From assembly GCF_009873495.1 (NCBI RefSeq), contig NZ_CP046703.1:5794501-5858500 (forward strand): 64,000 nt of DNA, read 5' to 3'. The position numbers and the translations under genes are program-made. Positions 8,929 to 18,032 of this stretch are shown piece by piece (position 1 is the first letter of the stretch; every line of letters begins with the position of its first letter). Origin of the DNA: Nostoc sp. ATCC 53789 (lineage in GTDB: Bacteria > Cyanobacteriota > Cyanobacteriia > Cyanobacteriales > Nostocaceae). The notes under the pieces were generated by a model that was not told the origin of the DNA, made no database searches, and worked only from the letters and a program-made list of their open reading frames with translations.

Positions 8929-9438
8929 ATATATCCCTGATGATCTTTGTAGTTTATTTTATCGAAAAATTATCTTATTTAATCTAAAAACTGAAGCATT
9001 ACTGTTAAAAAAGTACACTCAAAACATAAAAACATAGTTTTTGAAAGTTTATATCAAGTCACGATCAAGTTAATAGGTACATTTAAGTTTTATAGTTAAA
9101 AATACAAATTTAATTAGATGGGTAAAAATAAAAATCACTGCTCATGATATGTCAGAAAGTATGAGGCATAAGCTATTAGATATAAAACACGAGAAAAATA
9201 TAGTTACGTTTAATTATGTCCAATGAATTCCAAAACCTCGTTTCCAGCCTCGGCTGGAAATGCTACTCATTGAAGTTCTGCCGCAAGTCTTGAAGCGGAG
9301 CATCACATTAAGCATTCTCAATCGGAGACTAAGAACGAGATAATTTTGTATAGCTTTCATGTTAATTTGAAACCAATAAACTCAGTGGCTCTTGCAAAAC
9401 AGATAGTTTAATTTATTTTTACCGACCTACTTATTGCT
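8929..9438. other. Intergenic region, AT-rich, containing one MITE-like element
   Basis: No gene is seen. The left half is very AT-rich and should hold the promoter of the PEP-CTERM gene. The right half contains the inverted-repeat element at 9234-9342, listed separately. Confidence 0.6.
9234..9342. repeat. MITE-like inverted repeat element
   Basis: The ends form an imperfect inverted repeat about 30 bp long: ACCTCGTTTCCAGCCTCGG at the left against the complement of GGAGACTAAGAACGAGAT at the right, both carrying AATGCT/AGCATT at their inner edges. The left arm also contains its own short palindrome, TTTCCAGCC-TC-GGCTGGAAA. About 45 bp separate the arms. I see no coding capacity, so it would have to be moved or spread by an enzyme acting in trans. 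Confidence 0.65.
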
Positions 9439-9900
9439 TCACAAGCTTGTTCTAATCCACCAGCTTATTTTCTCTAAATTAGAATCTACTTCCTGCCAAC
9501 AGTTTGCTGATGAGTCTGCTTCTCTTGTTACTGTAAATATTTTATCTATAACGTCAAAGTTTTTTTGAATTACCTGCTTATCTAATTTAGGAATATCTAA
9601 TTTAAGATATTTCAGACGGTTGGGTAGCTCTACCTTCTCTTTTGCTGGCAAGTTAGTAATCTGTTCAACTTGTTCTAGAATTTTGTCTATTGATACAATT
9701 ACTTCTTCAAGACTCGGCTTTTTAGTTTGTAATTGTAAATCTTTTTCTTCAAAGTTTTCTTCTTGATTACCTAACTTCACTATTACTATTTTCACAAAGA
9801 AAATATTGTAATCAACTCCACTAACTTCCCCTACTTGATTATGATATTTTCCAATTTTATTAATAAGTACTATGTCACCTTTCTCAATTTTGTCTTTCAT
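9439..9900 (-). CDS. Hypothetical protein, likely co-transcribed with the kinase gene
   Basis: The 153-residue protein begins with a short beta-rich part (KGDIVLINKIGKYHNQVGEV, residues 7-26) that looks like a KOW/SH3-like barrel. A helical part follows (about residues 75-150; EVIVSIDKILEQVEQ, NFDVIDKIF). It begins 27 bp after the stop of the kinase-FGE gene on the same strand, so the two probably form an operon. I do not recognise the family. The N-terminal fold suggestion is from pattern only. Confidence 0.6.
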   Translation of the reverse strand: MKDKIEKGDIVLINKIGKYHNQVGEVSGVDYNIFFVKIVIVKLGNQEENFEEKDLQLQTKKPSLEEVIVSIDKILEQVEQITNLPAKEKVELPNRLKYLKLDIPKLDKQVIQKNFDVIDKIFTVTREADSSANCWQEVDSNLEKISWWIRTSL

Positions 9901-9927
9901 AATTACTACAGCCTATAAATTAAATTG

Positions 9928-11766
9928 CTAAATAATCTCCTCTACAGAAAATACTACTCTAAAGCCACAAACTCTTAGCCCACCGTCTGACTCATTCCAG
10001 CTACGGCTGGCGCTGCGACACAGTTCGGCATTGAAACTCCAAGAACCACCACGTAGCACCCGGCGATTAATATCACCGCCAACTTCCCAGGCTGTTCCAT
10101 CTGAGGGTGCATCGCTGTAATTGTTGTGCCACGAATCAGCGCACCATTCCCAAACTAGCCCGTGCATATCGTATAATCCAAAGGCGTTGGCGACTTCAAA
10201 ACTACCGACGTTAGTTGTTTCTCTACGAAATTTGCTTGTTGTTTCGATAGTGCAACTGACTAACTCAGAGGTAATGGTTTCGCCAAAGTGGAAGGATGTT
10301 GTAGTTCCAGCCCGACAAGCATATTCCCATTCAGCCTCACTCGGTAAACGATAGTCGCGTCCAGTTCTTTCTGATAGTCTGAGACAGAATTCTACAGCCT
10401 CATACCAAGATACATTTTCTACTGGTCTATCTAAACCTTTAAATTTCGACGGATTGGGATTTAAAGCTTGTTTGACTTTGGGTAAAGCTGCAACTACTCT
10501 CCACTGTGCTTGAGTTACGGGAAATTTCCCCATAAAAAACGGTTTGACGGTAACTTTATGTCGAGGACGTTCATCAGCATCTCCTTCACATTCCGGTGAA
10601 CCCATCATGTAAGTACCGCCAGGAATCGATACCATTTCTAAGGTGACAGATTTACCCAATTCTTCGGCAAAGAAGTTGGCATTACCACTCATGCGGTTTA
10701 CTTCTCTACCACCTGTGTCTACTGTCACTACGTCAAATTCAAAGGTTTCTAAGGGAGGTAATGGTACTATTACTTTCTGTGGTAACGGCGGTAATATAGG
10801 TTGAGACATTGAAACAATTTTCAGGGCAACAGGTTCAATGTTCGATGTTGCAAAATTCAAATCGTTGATAACTTCTACTGCTGTTTGATATCTTTCACTC
10901 GGTAGATGTTTTAATAATTTTTCTAAAATTCTTCCTAAGTCGTCGCTAATATTAATACCTTTTTCTTGTAATCGTTCGCGCCACAACCATTTAGCATTCA
11001 TGGCATCATAAATAGGGTCATTAACCTGTCCAGAAGCATCCTGCAAAGGCAAACATCTAGTTAAAAGACGCACACAAGTTACACCCAAAGCATACAAATC
11101 ACTACCGTGACAAGCAAACCCAGCCATTTGTTCAGTTGGGGCATAACCAAGGGTATAAATTACTGTAGCCTGTCTTCCTAAACTGGTTTGTGTTACTTGT
11201 TTAGCACCGCCAAAGTCAATTAATACAGGTTTTTTATCACTTGCACGGCGGATAATATTTTCTGGTTTGATATCCCGATGAATGACGTTATGGGTATGAA
11301 TAAATTCCAGTACTGGCAATAAATCAGCTAAAAGTTCCCAAACCTGTTTTTCACCATAGATTTGCTGCTGAACTTCTTGTAAGAGAGTTTTTCCTTGAAT
11401 GAATTCTTGGACAAGATACAAACTAGCACCTTGCTCAAAATAAGCTAGTAATCTAGGAATTTGGGTATGATTTTCTCCCAGTTCATACAACCGAAAAGCC
11501 TCTTCTTTAAAAAATTCTGCTGCTTTGGTGCGTTGTCCGGTTCCCTGAAATTGGGGGAAAAATTGCTTGATGACGCAAGGCGCGTTTAGTCTGTCTACAT
11601 CTTCTGTAGCATAGGTTCTACTAAATCCACCTTCACCTAAGAGTCTTAATACGCGGTAACGGCTTCTTAGAAGTTTGCCAAAGCTGCTTTGTCCGCAACT
11701 CACGCAAAATCTATTGCTATCAGAGTTGAATGGATTTGAGCAATTGGGATTTTGGCAGATTTGCAT
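9928..11766 (-). CDS. Ser/Thr protein kinase fused to an FGE-sulfatase/C-type-lectin domain
   Basis: The 612-residue protein starts with a four-cysteine zinc-ribbon-like motif (CQNPNC...FCVSCG, residues 4-25). A complete Hanks-type kinase follows: glycine loop GEGGFS 44-49, Lys67, HRDIKPEN 163-170 and DFGG 184-187. A linker (about 310-375) leads to an FGE-like domain (EMVSIPGGTYMMGS, RLPSEAEWEYACRAG, GLYDMHGLVWEWCAD, LRGGSW). Only one of the two active-site cysteines of true formylglycine-generating enzyme can be aligned (Cys583); the other is Phe577. The domain therefore probably binds ligands instead of oxidising cysteine. There is no membrane segment. The tail resembles a DGR variable region. 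Confidence 0.9.
   Translation of the reverse strand: MQICQNPNCSNPFNSDSNRFCVSCGQSSFGKLLRSRYRVLRLLGEGGFSRTYATEDVDRLNAPCVIKQFFPQFQGTGQRTKAAEFFKEEAFRLYELGENHTQIPRLLAYFEQGASLYLVQEFIQGKTLLQEVQQQIYGEKQVWELLADLLPVLEFIHTHNVIHRDIKPENIIRRASDKKPVLIDFGGAKQVTQTSLGRQATVIYTLGYAPTEQMAGFACHGSDLYALGVTCVRLLTRCLPLQDASGQVNDPIYDAMNAKWLWRERLQEKGINISDDLGRILEKLLKHLPSERYQTAVEVINDLNFATSNIEPVALKIVSMSQPILPPLPQKVIVPLPPLETFEFDVVTVDTGGREVNRMSGNANFFAEELGKSVTLEMVSIPGGTYMMGSPECEGDADERPRHKVTVKPFFMGKFPVTQAQWRVVAALPKVKQALNPNPSKFKGLDRPVENVSWYEAVEFCLRLSERTGRDYRLPSEAEWEYACRAGTTTSFHFGETITSELVSCTIETTSKFRRETTNVGSFEVANAFGLYDMHGLVWEWCADSWHNNYSDAPSDGTAWEVGGDINRRVLRGGSWSFNAELCRSASRSWNESDGGLRVCGFRVVFSVEEII
9952..10053 (-). other. Candidate DGR-type variable region at the 3' end of the kinase-FGE gene
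   Basis: This codes for residues about 572-605 (RGGSWSFNAELCRSASR, then SWNESDGGLRVCGFRVV). In cyanobacterial FGE-fold proteins the same positions are commonly filled by asparagines (AAY codons), as in RGGSW-NNN-...-CRSA-N-R-N. Here those sites carry Ser, Phe, Leu, Trp, Glu and Gly while the fixed residues (RGGSW, CRSA, GFRVV) are intact. That is the pattern adenine-directed mutagenesis leaves. No reverse transcriptase or template repeat lies in this window, so it would be a remote target. This is inference. Confidence 0.45.
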
Positions 11767-12086
11767 AATGAGGGGGAAAGAGCATTTTCTCCAAAGTTAG
11801 CCCCAATATTATCTAATTGAAAACAGTTATGTAGAGAAGCGAACACGGAAGTTTATTCATGTGCTTAAACTTCTTTTAACACGAGAACAATAAGATGAAT
11901 AAATTTTATATATTTATTTATGTTGGGACGTTTTTAACTATTGGTAAATACAAATACATAAGTATGAAGAATGTAGAGGTGTTTACATTACAACGTCTCT
12001 TTGAATATAGCTTTTTTTGCCATCCAAAAAAGTTCATGGAGAACCAAGTTATCCATAATTTTTATTATTAATTACAAGTTTTATTT
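11767..12086. other. Intergenic region without recognised features
   Basis: This AT-rich stretch lies between the kinase gene's start and the end of the permease gene. I see no open frame, tRNA or convincing hairpin in it. The kinase promoter should be near its left end. Confidence 0.5.
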
Positions 12087-12890
12087 TTAGCTTTTATTTT
12101 CTCCAGAAGCGCGAATTAATTCAGCTATAAATGCAACGATCGCAGATACTGAAATCAACATGACGCTCAAAGCGTTAATATCAGGCTTGACTCCTGTTCT
12201 AATCCGGCTAAAAATTTCCATTGGCAGGGTGTTAGAACCGCTACCGGCAGTAAAGCTGGAAATCAGAAAGTCGTCTAAGCTGAGGACAAAAGCCAAAAGA
12301 CAACCAGCCAAAATACCAGGCATCAGTTGAGGTAATAATACTTGCATGAAAGCTTGGGTTGGTGTAGCGCCTAAATCTAGTGCTGCTTCTTCTAGGTGGG
12401 GATCTAAATTGGTAAGTCGGGAAGCAACTACAAGTCCGACATAAGCTAGACAAAACACGATATGCGCTGCAACTATCGTCCACAAACTTAGGGGTATGGC
12501 AAAGGCGGCTAAACAAACTAGGGTTGCCACTGCGATCGCAATATCGGGAATAATCAATGGTAAGTAAGCAACACCCCGATACAATTTCTTGCCAGGAAAT
12601 TCGTAACGCGCTAACCCAACGGCCATCAAGGTTCCCAGCACGGCTGAAACCCCAACTGCACAACCAGCAACGATCATACTGTTTTGCAAGGCTGATAAAA
12701 TGCGATCGTCGCTGAACAACTTGCGATACCAATCGAGAGTGAATCCTTGCCAAGTTGCGCTATAGGGCGACTGATTGAAGCTATAAAAGCTAAGTACCAG
12801 TATAGGCAGGTACATGAACACAAATATTACTAGTGAGAAAACCGCCTGCCATGAGACACGCGGTTTTTTGAGAGATGGAGAGATATTCAC
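12087..12890 (-). CDS. potC: Spermidine/putrescine-type ABC transporter permease (PotC-like)
   Basis: The 267-residue protein has six evident membrane segments, beginning with FSLVIFVFMYLPILVLSFYSF. It also has the EAA loop that docks with the ATPase (LEEAALDLGATPTQAFMQVLLPQLMPGI, about residues 165-192). The sequence DDFLISSFTAG near the C-terminus is characteristic of PotC. PotC normally works with PotB, the ATPase PotA and the binding protein PotD. None of these flank it here: about 700 bp without a gene lies upstream. It must be encoded apart from its partners. Confidence 0.85.
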   Translation of the reverse strand: MNISPSLKKPRVSWQAVFSLVIFVFMYLPILVLSFYSFNQSPYSATWQGFTLDWYRKLFSDDRILSALQNSMIVAGCAVGVSAVLGTLMAVGLARYEFPGKKLYRGVAYLPLIIPDIAIAVATLVCLAAFAIPLSLWTIVAAHIVFCLAYVGLVVASRLTNLDPHLEEAALDLGATPTQAFMQVLLPQLMPGILAGCLLAFVLSLDDFLISSFTAGSGSNTLPMEIFSRIRTGVKPDINALSVMLISVSAIVAFIAELIRASGENKS

Positions 12891-13585
12891 GTTTATATAT
12901 ATGATTTTTATTGATAGTAATACAAAATATCATATTTAATGTAATAAGTCAATGATTTAACTCTGTTTTCTCCCTTTGGACTACTAGGAATCTAACTCAT
13001 GGAGGTAGAAAAATTAAATTCTCGTGACTTCCTATTGCCTTTAAATAAGGTTAATAGGAACAGAATTGATTGTTACCTTGAAAAACTTGGATAAAACTTC
13101 TAACAAAATTGCTGTTTTTGATTTCAAAATACCTAATTTATCAAAATTTGTCTTTTGGACGGCTACAGTTTATCTTTTAGAGTACGGAAAGCCGCCCAAA
13201 GAGTACCTACACCTTTTATTATTTAATTAATATTTGTAAATCCGATAGTTGATAACCTAAATTGGATATTTATCGCCTAATATGACTATTTAAAGTGCGT
13301 TTTGGCAATTTTATAAAGTTATTATTCATCAAAAAATCTATATTCAAAATTACACTAAACAACTAAAAATTAAGATATAGGAATGTATTTACCTCTTTAG
13401 GAGTGGGTAATTTCCGTACTAGGATAGACAAGGAATATAGAAGAAACAGCATAAGATTTGAAGGAAATTGTTAGTAAGTTTAGTATCTGAAGTTACTTTC
13501 TGATGCCAAGTGAATCAATTACAAGCACTACGACAACAGAAATAAAAAACTTCTAATTCTAGTTTTATTTTTTAGGAGGTTTGTG
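12891..13585. other. Divergent intergenic region, AT-rich
   Basis: The region separates potC from the glycosyltransferase gene. It contains only a 31-codon frame (12999-13094) that I do not consider established and a weak inverted repeat around 13158-13198 (GGACGGCT with AGCCGCCC). The strong Shine-Dalgarno AGGAGG at 13574-13579 belongs to the downstream gene. Confidence 0.5.
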
Positions 13586-14671
13586 ATGAGAATTGCTCAA
13601 GTAGCTCCATTATGGGAAAGAGTTCCACCTCCAGCTTATGGAGGTATAGAGTTAGTAGTGGGGTTACTGACCGATGAATTAGTCCGACGCGGACACGAAG
13701 TAACTCTATTTGCATCGGGAGATTCTATCAGTCTGGCAAAACTTGTATCAGTTCATCCCCGTGCCCTCAGACTCGATCGCACTATCAAAGATTTTGGCAT
13801 TTACGAAATGCTGAATCTCGCTTCAGTGTATGAACGCGCAGAAGAATTTGATATTATTCACTCCCATATCGGGCATGGGGCACTGGCTTATACAAATCTC
13901 GTCACAACCCCTACGGTTCATACGTTGCACGGTATTTTCACGCCTGACAACGAAAAGATGTTTAGTTTTGGTAAAAAACAACCCTACGTCAGTATTTCTG
14001 ATGCACAACGAGAACCAAGGTTAGGGTTGAACTATCTAGCAACGGTCTACAACGGAATTGATGTCAGCAGTTATAATTTTCACGCCCAACCAGAAGATCC
14101 GCCTTACTTAGCGTTTTTGGGTCGAATGTCTCCTGAAAAGGGAGCGCATTTAGCAATAGAAATTGCTAAACAAGCAGGTTGGTGTTTGAAAATGGCAGGT
14201 AAGGTAGATGTCGTTGATGTGGAATATTTTGAGAAGGAAATCAAACCGCACATTGACGGAGAGCAAATTCAGTACTTGGGTGAAGCTAATCATGCTCAAA
14301 AAAATGCTCTCATGGGAGGTGCAGTAGCAACTCTATTCCCCATCACTTGGCGGGAACCCTTTGGATTAGTGATGGTTGAGTCAATGGCTTCGGGTACGCC
14401 AGTGATTGCGATGAACTTGGGGTCTACTCAAGAGGTAATTTCCCACGGTAAGACGGGTTTCCTCTGCAATAATATTCAAGAGTCCATCAGTGCTATTGAT
14501 CGGGTAATAAAGTTAGACCGTTATACTTGCCGTCAGTATGTCGAAAACAGTTTCAGCGTTGAGAAAATGACTGATGGCTATGAGGCAGTTTATCAAAAAA
14601 TAATAGCAGAACGATTTTCTAAAAATGGGCATTCACGCAGTTTGATTGGTTTAGCTAGCGATCGCATTTAA
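13586..14671 (+). CDS. Glycosyltransferase family 4
   Basis: This 361-residue GT-B fold enzyme transfers a sugar from a nucleotide donor with retention. The N-terminal acceptor domain has PPxYGGIE (residues about 16-23). The C-terminal donor domain has GRMSPEKGAHLAIEIAK and the EPFGLVMVESMASGTPVIA block, containing the EX7E pair. I placed the start at the ATG at 13586, 6 nt behind AGGAGG. A GTG at 13583 is possible but too close to that site. It is a single gene without neighbouring polysaccharide genes, so the product (glycolipid or exopolysaccharide) is unknown. Confidence 0.88.
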   Translation: MRIAQVAPLWERVPPPAYGGIELVVGLLTDELVRRGHEVTLFASGDSISLAKLVSVHPRALRLDRTIKDFGIYEMLNLASVYERAEEFDIIHSHIGHGALAYTNLVTTPTVHTLHGIFTPDNEKMFSFGKKQPYVSISDAQREPRLGLNYLATVYNGIDVSSYNFHAQPEDPPYLAFLGRMSPEKGAHLAIEIAKQAGWCLKMAGKVDVVDVEYFEKEIKPHIDGEQIQYLGEANHAQKNALMGGAVATLFPITWREPFGLVMVESMASGTPVIAMNLGSTQEVISHGKTGFLCNNIQESISAIDRVIKLDRYTCRQYVENSFSVEKMTDGYEAVYQKIIAERFSKNGHSRSLIGLASDRI

Positions 14672-14690
14672 TTTGTGTGCCTAAGAATCG

Positions 14691-14766
14691 ATCCCCCCTA
14701 ACCCCCCTAAAAAAAAGGGGGAGCCTGAGTCAAAGTCCCCCTTTTTAAGGGGGATTTAGGGGGATT
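14691..14766. repeat. C/G-run inverted repeat
   Basis: The left part, ATCCCCCCTAACCCCCCTAA with AGGGGGAG after it, is mirrored by TCCCCCTTTTTAAGGGGGA and TTTAGGGGGATTTT at the right. It can fold into nested hairpins and ends in a T-rich stretch, so it may end transcription of the glycosyltransferase gene. This is a common dispersed repeat of Nostoc-type genomes. A further repeat-like phrase, ACCACAGAGGCGCAGAGG, lies just downstream near 14817. Confidence 0.65.
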
Positions 14767-14916
14767 TTATTTTTTAGTAAAGGATGTTCAAGAAATAAAT
14801 TATCCAAGAAAACGAACCACAGAGGCGCAGAGGGCACAGAGAGATGAAGAAGAGAGATGATTGTTGTATGAGATTTTTGAATGTTTTTTAATTTGGCAGT
14901 CCTTAAACAAAGACTG

Positions 14917-16548
14917 CTACCAAATCACGCGATCGCGCCATTTTTGCAATGTCTTCGCTTTAACCCCTGGAACTCTTTCTAAGTCTTGTAAAGATGTAAA
15001 TTTTTGCTGTTGACGACTAAGAATTATCCGTTGTGCTAACTTCTTACCCACACCTGGGAGAGTTTCTAATTCTGCCAAACTTGCAGTGTTAATATTTATT
15101 TGTTTAATTGCTTGTACTTCACTTGATGAAGAACTTTTTATCTGGGGACAGCGTGTTTGTTCTAATTTAACTTTTTCTTGAATTGCTGGTGGTAAGCCGG
15201 GTTTAACTTTGGCATAAAGACGAGCAAATTCTCGCACATAATGAGCTGCAACTATGGGATTTTCAATTACTACAAGTGTCTCATCATTACCATTATTGGC
15301 AGCATCTGACCAATTATGAGAACCCGTAATTACTGTTTGGCTATCTATTACACCAAATTTGTGATGCAATAAATCGCCTTTAGGTAACACAGGTACGCCT
15401 ACAGTAGTAATGGGATTTTGCCAAGGATGGTTATCAACTTCATATTTGCATTTATTACTGAGAGCAACTCCCATCATATCTAAGGCTTCACTGTAGGGGC
15501 GATATGCAAATTGTGGTTCAATTAAAGCGCGAATTTGCACATTTTGTTGATGGCGATTTTCTAAGATATTGGCAAGTCGCTGATCGGAAAAGACAAATAA
15601 GGCCATGTCAACAGATTTGGTTGCTGAATCTAAAGTTTTACCAATTAAGCCATTACTACTATTACTCCAGGGTTCAGTCGGAGAAGTAGGCGAAAATTGC
15701 ACAGTAATTGTGGTTTGATTTAATGTAATTTTTTTAGGCGATCGCATCGGTTTTTGCAAGCCAAATCGACTATCTGGCTTACCTTCTGGCCCATCTCCCC
15801 ACATAATATTAAACTCTTCTGTAAATAAAGATGCTAATTCTGGGCTGTCAATCTGCAATAAGTTATTGGCATTGCCTAAAGTATTGGAATTTGTAAAATC
15901 ACCAGATGTATCACTTAAAGTAAAATTGGCCGAAGTGATAATTACAATGCGATTATCTACAATCACAAATTTGTGGTGCATCAAGCTGCTACCTGTTGAA
16001 CCATCTGCTCGATCGTCTATCCAGGGAATTTTAGCATTCTGCAAAATTATTAAAGCATCTCTTTGATTGATTTCTGCTGGGCTGAGTTGATTATCTTGGT
16101 TAATATCGATAAATTTGCGAAATTCGTTGTAGCGTTCTTGTTCCCTTTTATCTAACTTACTTACTTCAGCAGATGTCAAACTACTCCAAGGTCTGCTGTA
16201 GATATTTTCTAAAATTATCCTGACTTTTACCCCAGCTTTTTGTCTATCAACCAGTGCTTGGGCAACTTTGGGTAAACGTAATTCTTGCACCGCCACATCG
16301 ATCGTAGATTTAGCGTGCATAATAGCATTGACAATTTCTTTTTCTAAATCATCCCCGAAGCGAGTTTGCTGACGGTAAGCTTCTTTGTATTCTGAAGACT
16401 CAGAATGGTTAAAGTAAACTTGAACTAAAGGGTCTTGTGGTAAAGGTGCTGGACGCTGATTGAAAGACTGGACTCGTTGACAACCAGCGAGGGAGAATAT
16501 TAGTAAAAAGATATATGAAAAATATCTTTGTCTAGAGATAAGTTGCAC
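14917..16548 (-). CDS. Lipoprotein phospholipase D-like nuclease with EF-hand-like insert and ComEA-type HhH domain
   Basis: The 543-residue precursor has a lipobox (FSLAGC, Cys23), so it should be anchored outside the cytoplasmic membrane. Two PLD HKD motifs are present: HHKFVIVD (His191, Lys193, Asp198) and HHKFGVID in the second half. Both are followed by the Ser/Asn stretch (TSANFT, GSHNWSD). Between the first domain's strands lies a calcium-loop-like motif, DINQDNQLSPAE (residues 148-159). The last 65 residues are a helix-hairpin-helix pair (LETLPGVGKKLAQRI, LERVPGVKAKTL) as in ComEA. It is probably a surface nuclease handling external DNA. Confidence 0.88.
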   Translation of the reverse strand: MQLISRQRYFSYIFLLIFSLAGCQRVQSFNQRPAPLPQDPLVQVYFNHSESSEYKEAYRQQTRFGDDLEKEIVNAIMHAKSTIDVAVQELRLPKVAQALVDRQKAGVKVRIILENIYSRPWSSLTSAEVSKLDKREQERYNEFRKFIDINQDNQLSPAEINQRDALIILQNAKIPWIDDRADGSTGSSLMHHKFVIVDNRIVIITSANFTLSDTSGDFTNSNTLGNANNLLQIDSPELASLFTEEFNIMWGDGPEGKPDSRFGLQKPMRSPKKITLNQTTITVQFSPTSPTEPWSNSSNGLIGKTLDSATKSVDMALFVFSDQRLANILENRHQQNVQIRALIEPQFAYRPYSEALDMMGVALSNKCKYEVDNHPWQNPITTVGVPVLPKGDLLHHKFGVIDSQTVITGSHNWSDAANNGNDETLVVIENPIVAAHYVREFARLYAKVKPGLPPAIQEKVKLEQTRCPQIKSSSSSEVQAIKQININTASLAELETLPGVGKKLAQRIILSRQQQKFTSLQDLERVPGVKAKTLQKWRDRVIW

Positions 16549-16765
16549 TGTAATCTGTTAAAAGTAGATTGGGAGTGGACAGATTTATCATTCCCAAAAT
16601 TTTGTATTCTAAATTAATTAGAAAAATAACTTTCCAAACAAAGGGAAAAATCCACTCCTAAATGCAGAATTACAAAGATTTTTTTCAGGATTTATCCAGG
16701 TAAACTGCATCTTCTGAAAAGATCGCCAGCCTATTACCAAGTGTGTTCTCACCATTATCGGCTAT

Positions 16766-17935
16766 ATGCAAATTTATCTAGATTACAGCGCTACTACTCC
16801 CACTCGAAAAGAAGCGATCGCAGTTATACAAACAATCCTGACTCAACAGTGGGGCAATCCCTCCAGCTTACATGAGTGGGGACAACGGGCGGCAACGGTT
16901 GTAGAACAAGCCAGAGTTCAAGTTGCTGGTTTAATTAACGCTGCTAGTCCTGAATCGATCGTTTTTACCTCCGGCGGCACTGAAGCAGATAATTTAGCGA
17001 TTATGGGTGTGGCTCGGTTGTATGCTGTTCCTCAACATCTAATTATTTCCAGCGTCGAGCATTCCGCAATTTCAGAAACAGTAAGGTTGCTAGAAATGTG
17101 GGGTTGGGAAGTTACGCGCTTGTCTGTAGATGTTAAAGGTAGAGTCAATCCCCTAGATTTAAAGGCGGCGTTGCGACATAACACAGTTTTAGTTTCCATA
17201 ATTTACGGTCAAAGTGAAGTAGGGACTGTGCAACCGATCGCAGCATTGGGTAAAATTGTGCGATCGCATGGTGCTTTGTTCCATACAGATGCGGTTCAAG
17301 CTGCGGGACGTTTACCCATAGATGTGCAACAACTCCCAGTAGACTTACTTAGCCTTTCCAGTCATAAAATATATGGCCCCCAAGGTGTAGGGGCGCTGTA
17401 TGTGCGTCCTGGTGTAGAATTGATGCCCTTATTGGGTGGCGGTGGGCAAGAAATGGGGCTGCGTTCTGGTACGCAAGCAGTACCAATAATTGCCGGGTTT
17501 GGTGTAGCAGCAGAATTAGCAGCGCAAGAATTGGCTACAGAAACACCACGATTAATTGAGTTACGCGATCGCGCCTTTGCCCAATTAGCTGAGATTCCTG
17601 GTTTAATTCCTACAGGGGACGGCTGCGATCGTTTACCTCACCATGTGAGTATGTGCTTAGAAAACGCCGACGGGAAAAAACTTAGCGGTAAAGCCTTGGT
17701 ACGACAGCTAAATCTTGCTGGCATCGGCATCAGTGCTGGTGCTGCCTGTCACAGTGGTAAACTTAGCCCTAGCCCAATATTGTTAGCGATGGGCTATTCC
17801 GAAAAAGCCGCCTTGGGTGGAATTCGCATTACATTAGGGCGTGATACGACGGAAGCTGATATAGATTGGACGGTAATGGTATTGAAGCAAGTTTTGCAGA
17901 GGCTAACACCGGATTTATCTTTAGTTAAGCGTTGA
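16766..17935 (+). CDS. Cysteine desulfurase, NifS/IscS family
   Basis: The 389-residue PLP enzyme takes sulfur from cysteine for Fe-S cluster or other sulfur pathways. The PLP lysine lies in LSSHKIYGPQGVGALY. The persulfide cysteine lies in ISAGAACHSGKLSPSPI, inside a group I style loop. The N-terminal YLDYSATTPTRKEA and HTDAVQAAGR are family hallmarks. No isc, suf or nif genes lie beside it, so it may be a general or tRNA-thiolation desulfurase. It is transcribed away from the nuclease gene across a 217-bp gap. Confidence 0.92.
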   Translation: MQIYLDYSATTPTRKEAIAVIQTILTQQWGNPSSLHEWGQRAATVVEQARVQVAGLINAASPESIVFTSGGTEADNLAIMGVARLYAVPQHLIISSVEHSAISETVRLLEMWGWEVTRLSVDVKGRVNPLDLKAALRHNTVLVSIIYGQSEVGTVQPIAALGKIVRSHGALFHTDAVQAAGRLPIDVQQLPVDLLSLSSHKIYGPQGVGALYVRPGVELMPLLGGGGQEMGLRSGTQAVPIIAGFGVAAELAAQELATETPRLIELRDRAFAQLAEIPGLIPTGDGCDRLPHHVSMCLENADGKKLSGKALVRQLNLAGIGISAGAACHSGKLSPSPILLAMGYSEKAALGGIRITLGRDTTEADIDWTVMVLKQVLQRLTPDLSLVKR

Positions 17936-17984
17936 TCGCTCATACTAAAATTTAGATACAGCAGCATTTGTCGGAGTGTTTTCT

Positions 17985-18032
17985 ATGTCCCTGCAAGAGC
18001 TTAAAGAGCAAGCCCGTCAAATGCCTTTTTAA
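17985..18032 (+). pseudogene. Remnant of a toxin-antitoxin type antitoxin N-terminus
   Basis: A 15-codon frame, MSLQELKEQARQMPF, stops with TAA. It matches the usual beginning of small Nostoc antitoxin-like proteins (MSLQELKEQA..LP). The rest of such a gene is absent and the DUF2726 gene starts 17 bp later. The simplest reading is that an older antitoxin gene was cut where the accessory block joined. Confidence 0.4.

Noticed and set aside
9928..11766. Annotation of the FGE domain as an active formylglycine-generating enzyme
   Set aside because: One of the two active-site cysteines aligns with phenylalanine, so catalysis is unlikely. A ligand-binding C-type-lectin-like role fits better.
12999..13094. 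Possible 31-residue peptide (MEVEKLNSRDFLLPLNKVN...)
   Set aside because: No family match comes to mind, there is no clear ribosome binding site, and a frame of this length occurs by chance in AT-rich spacers.
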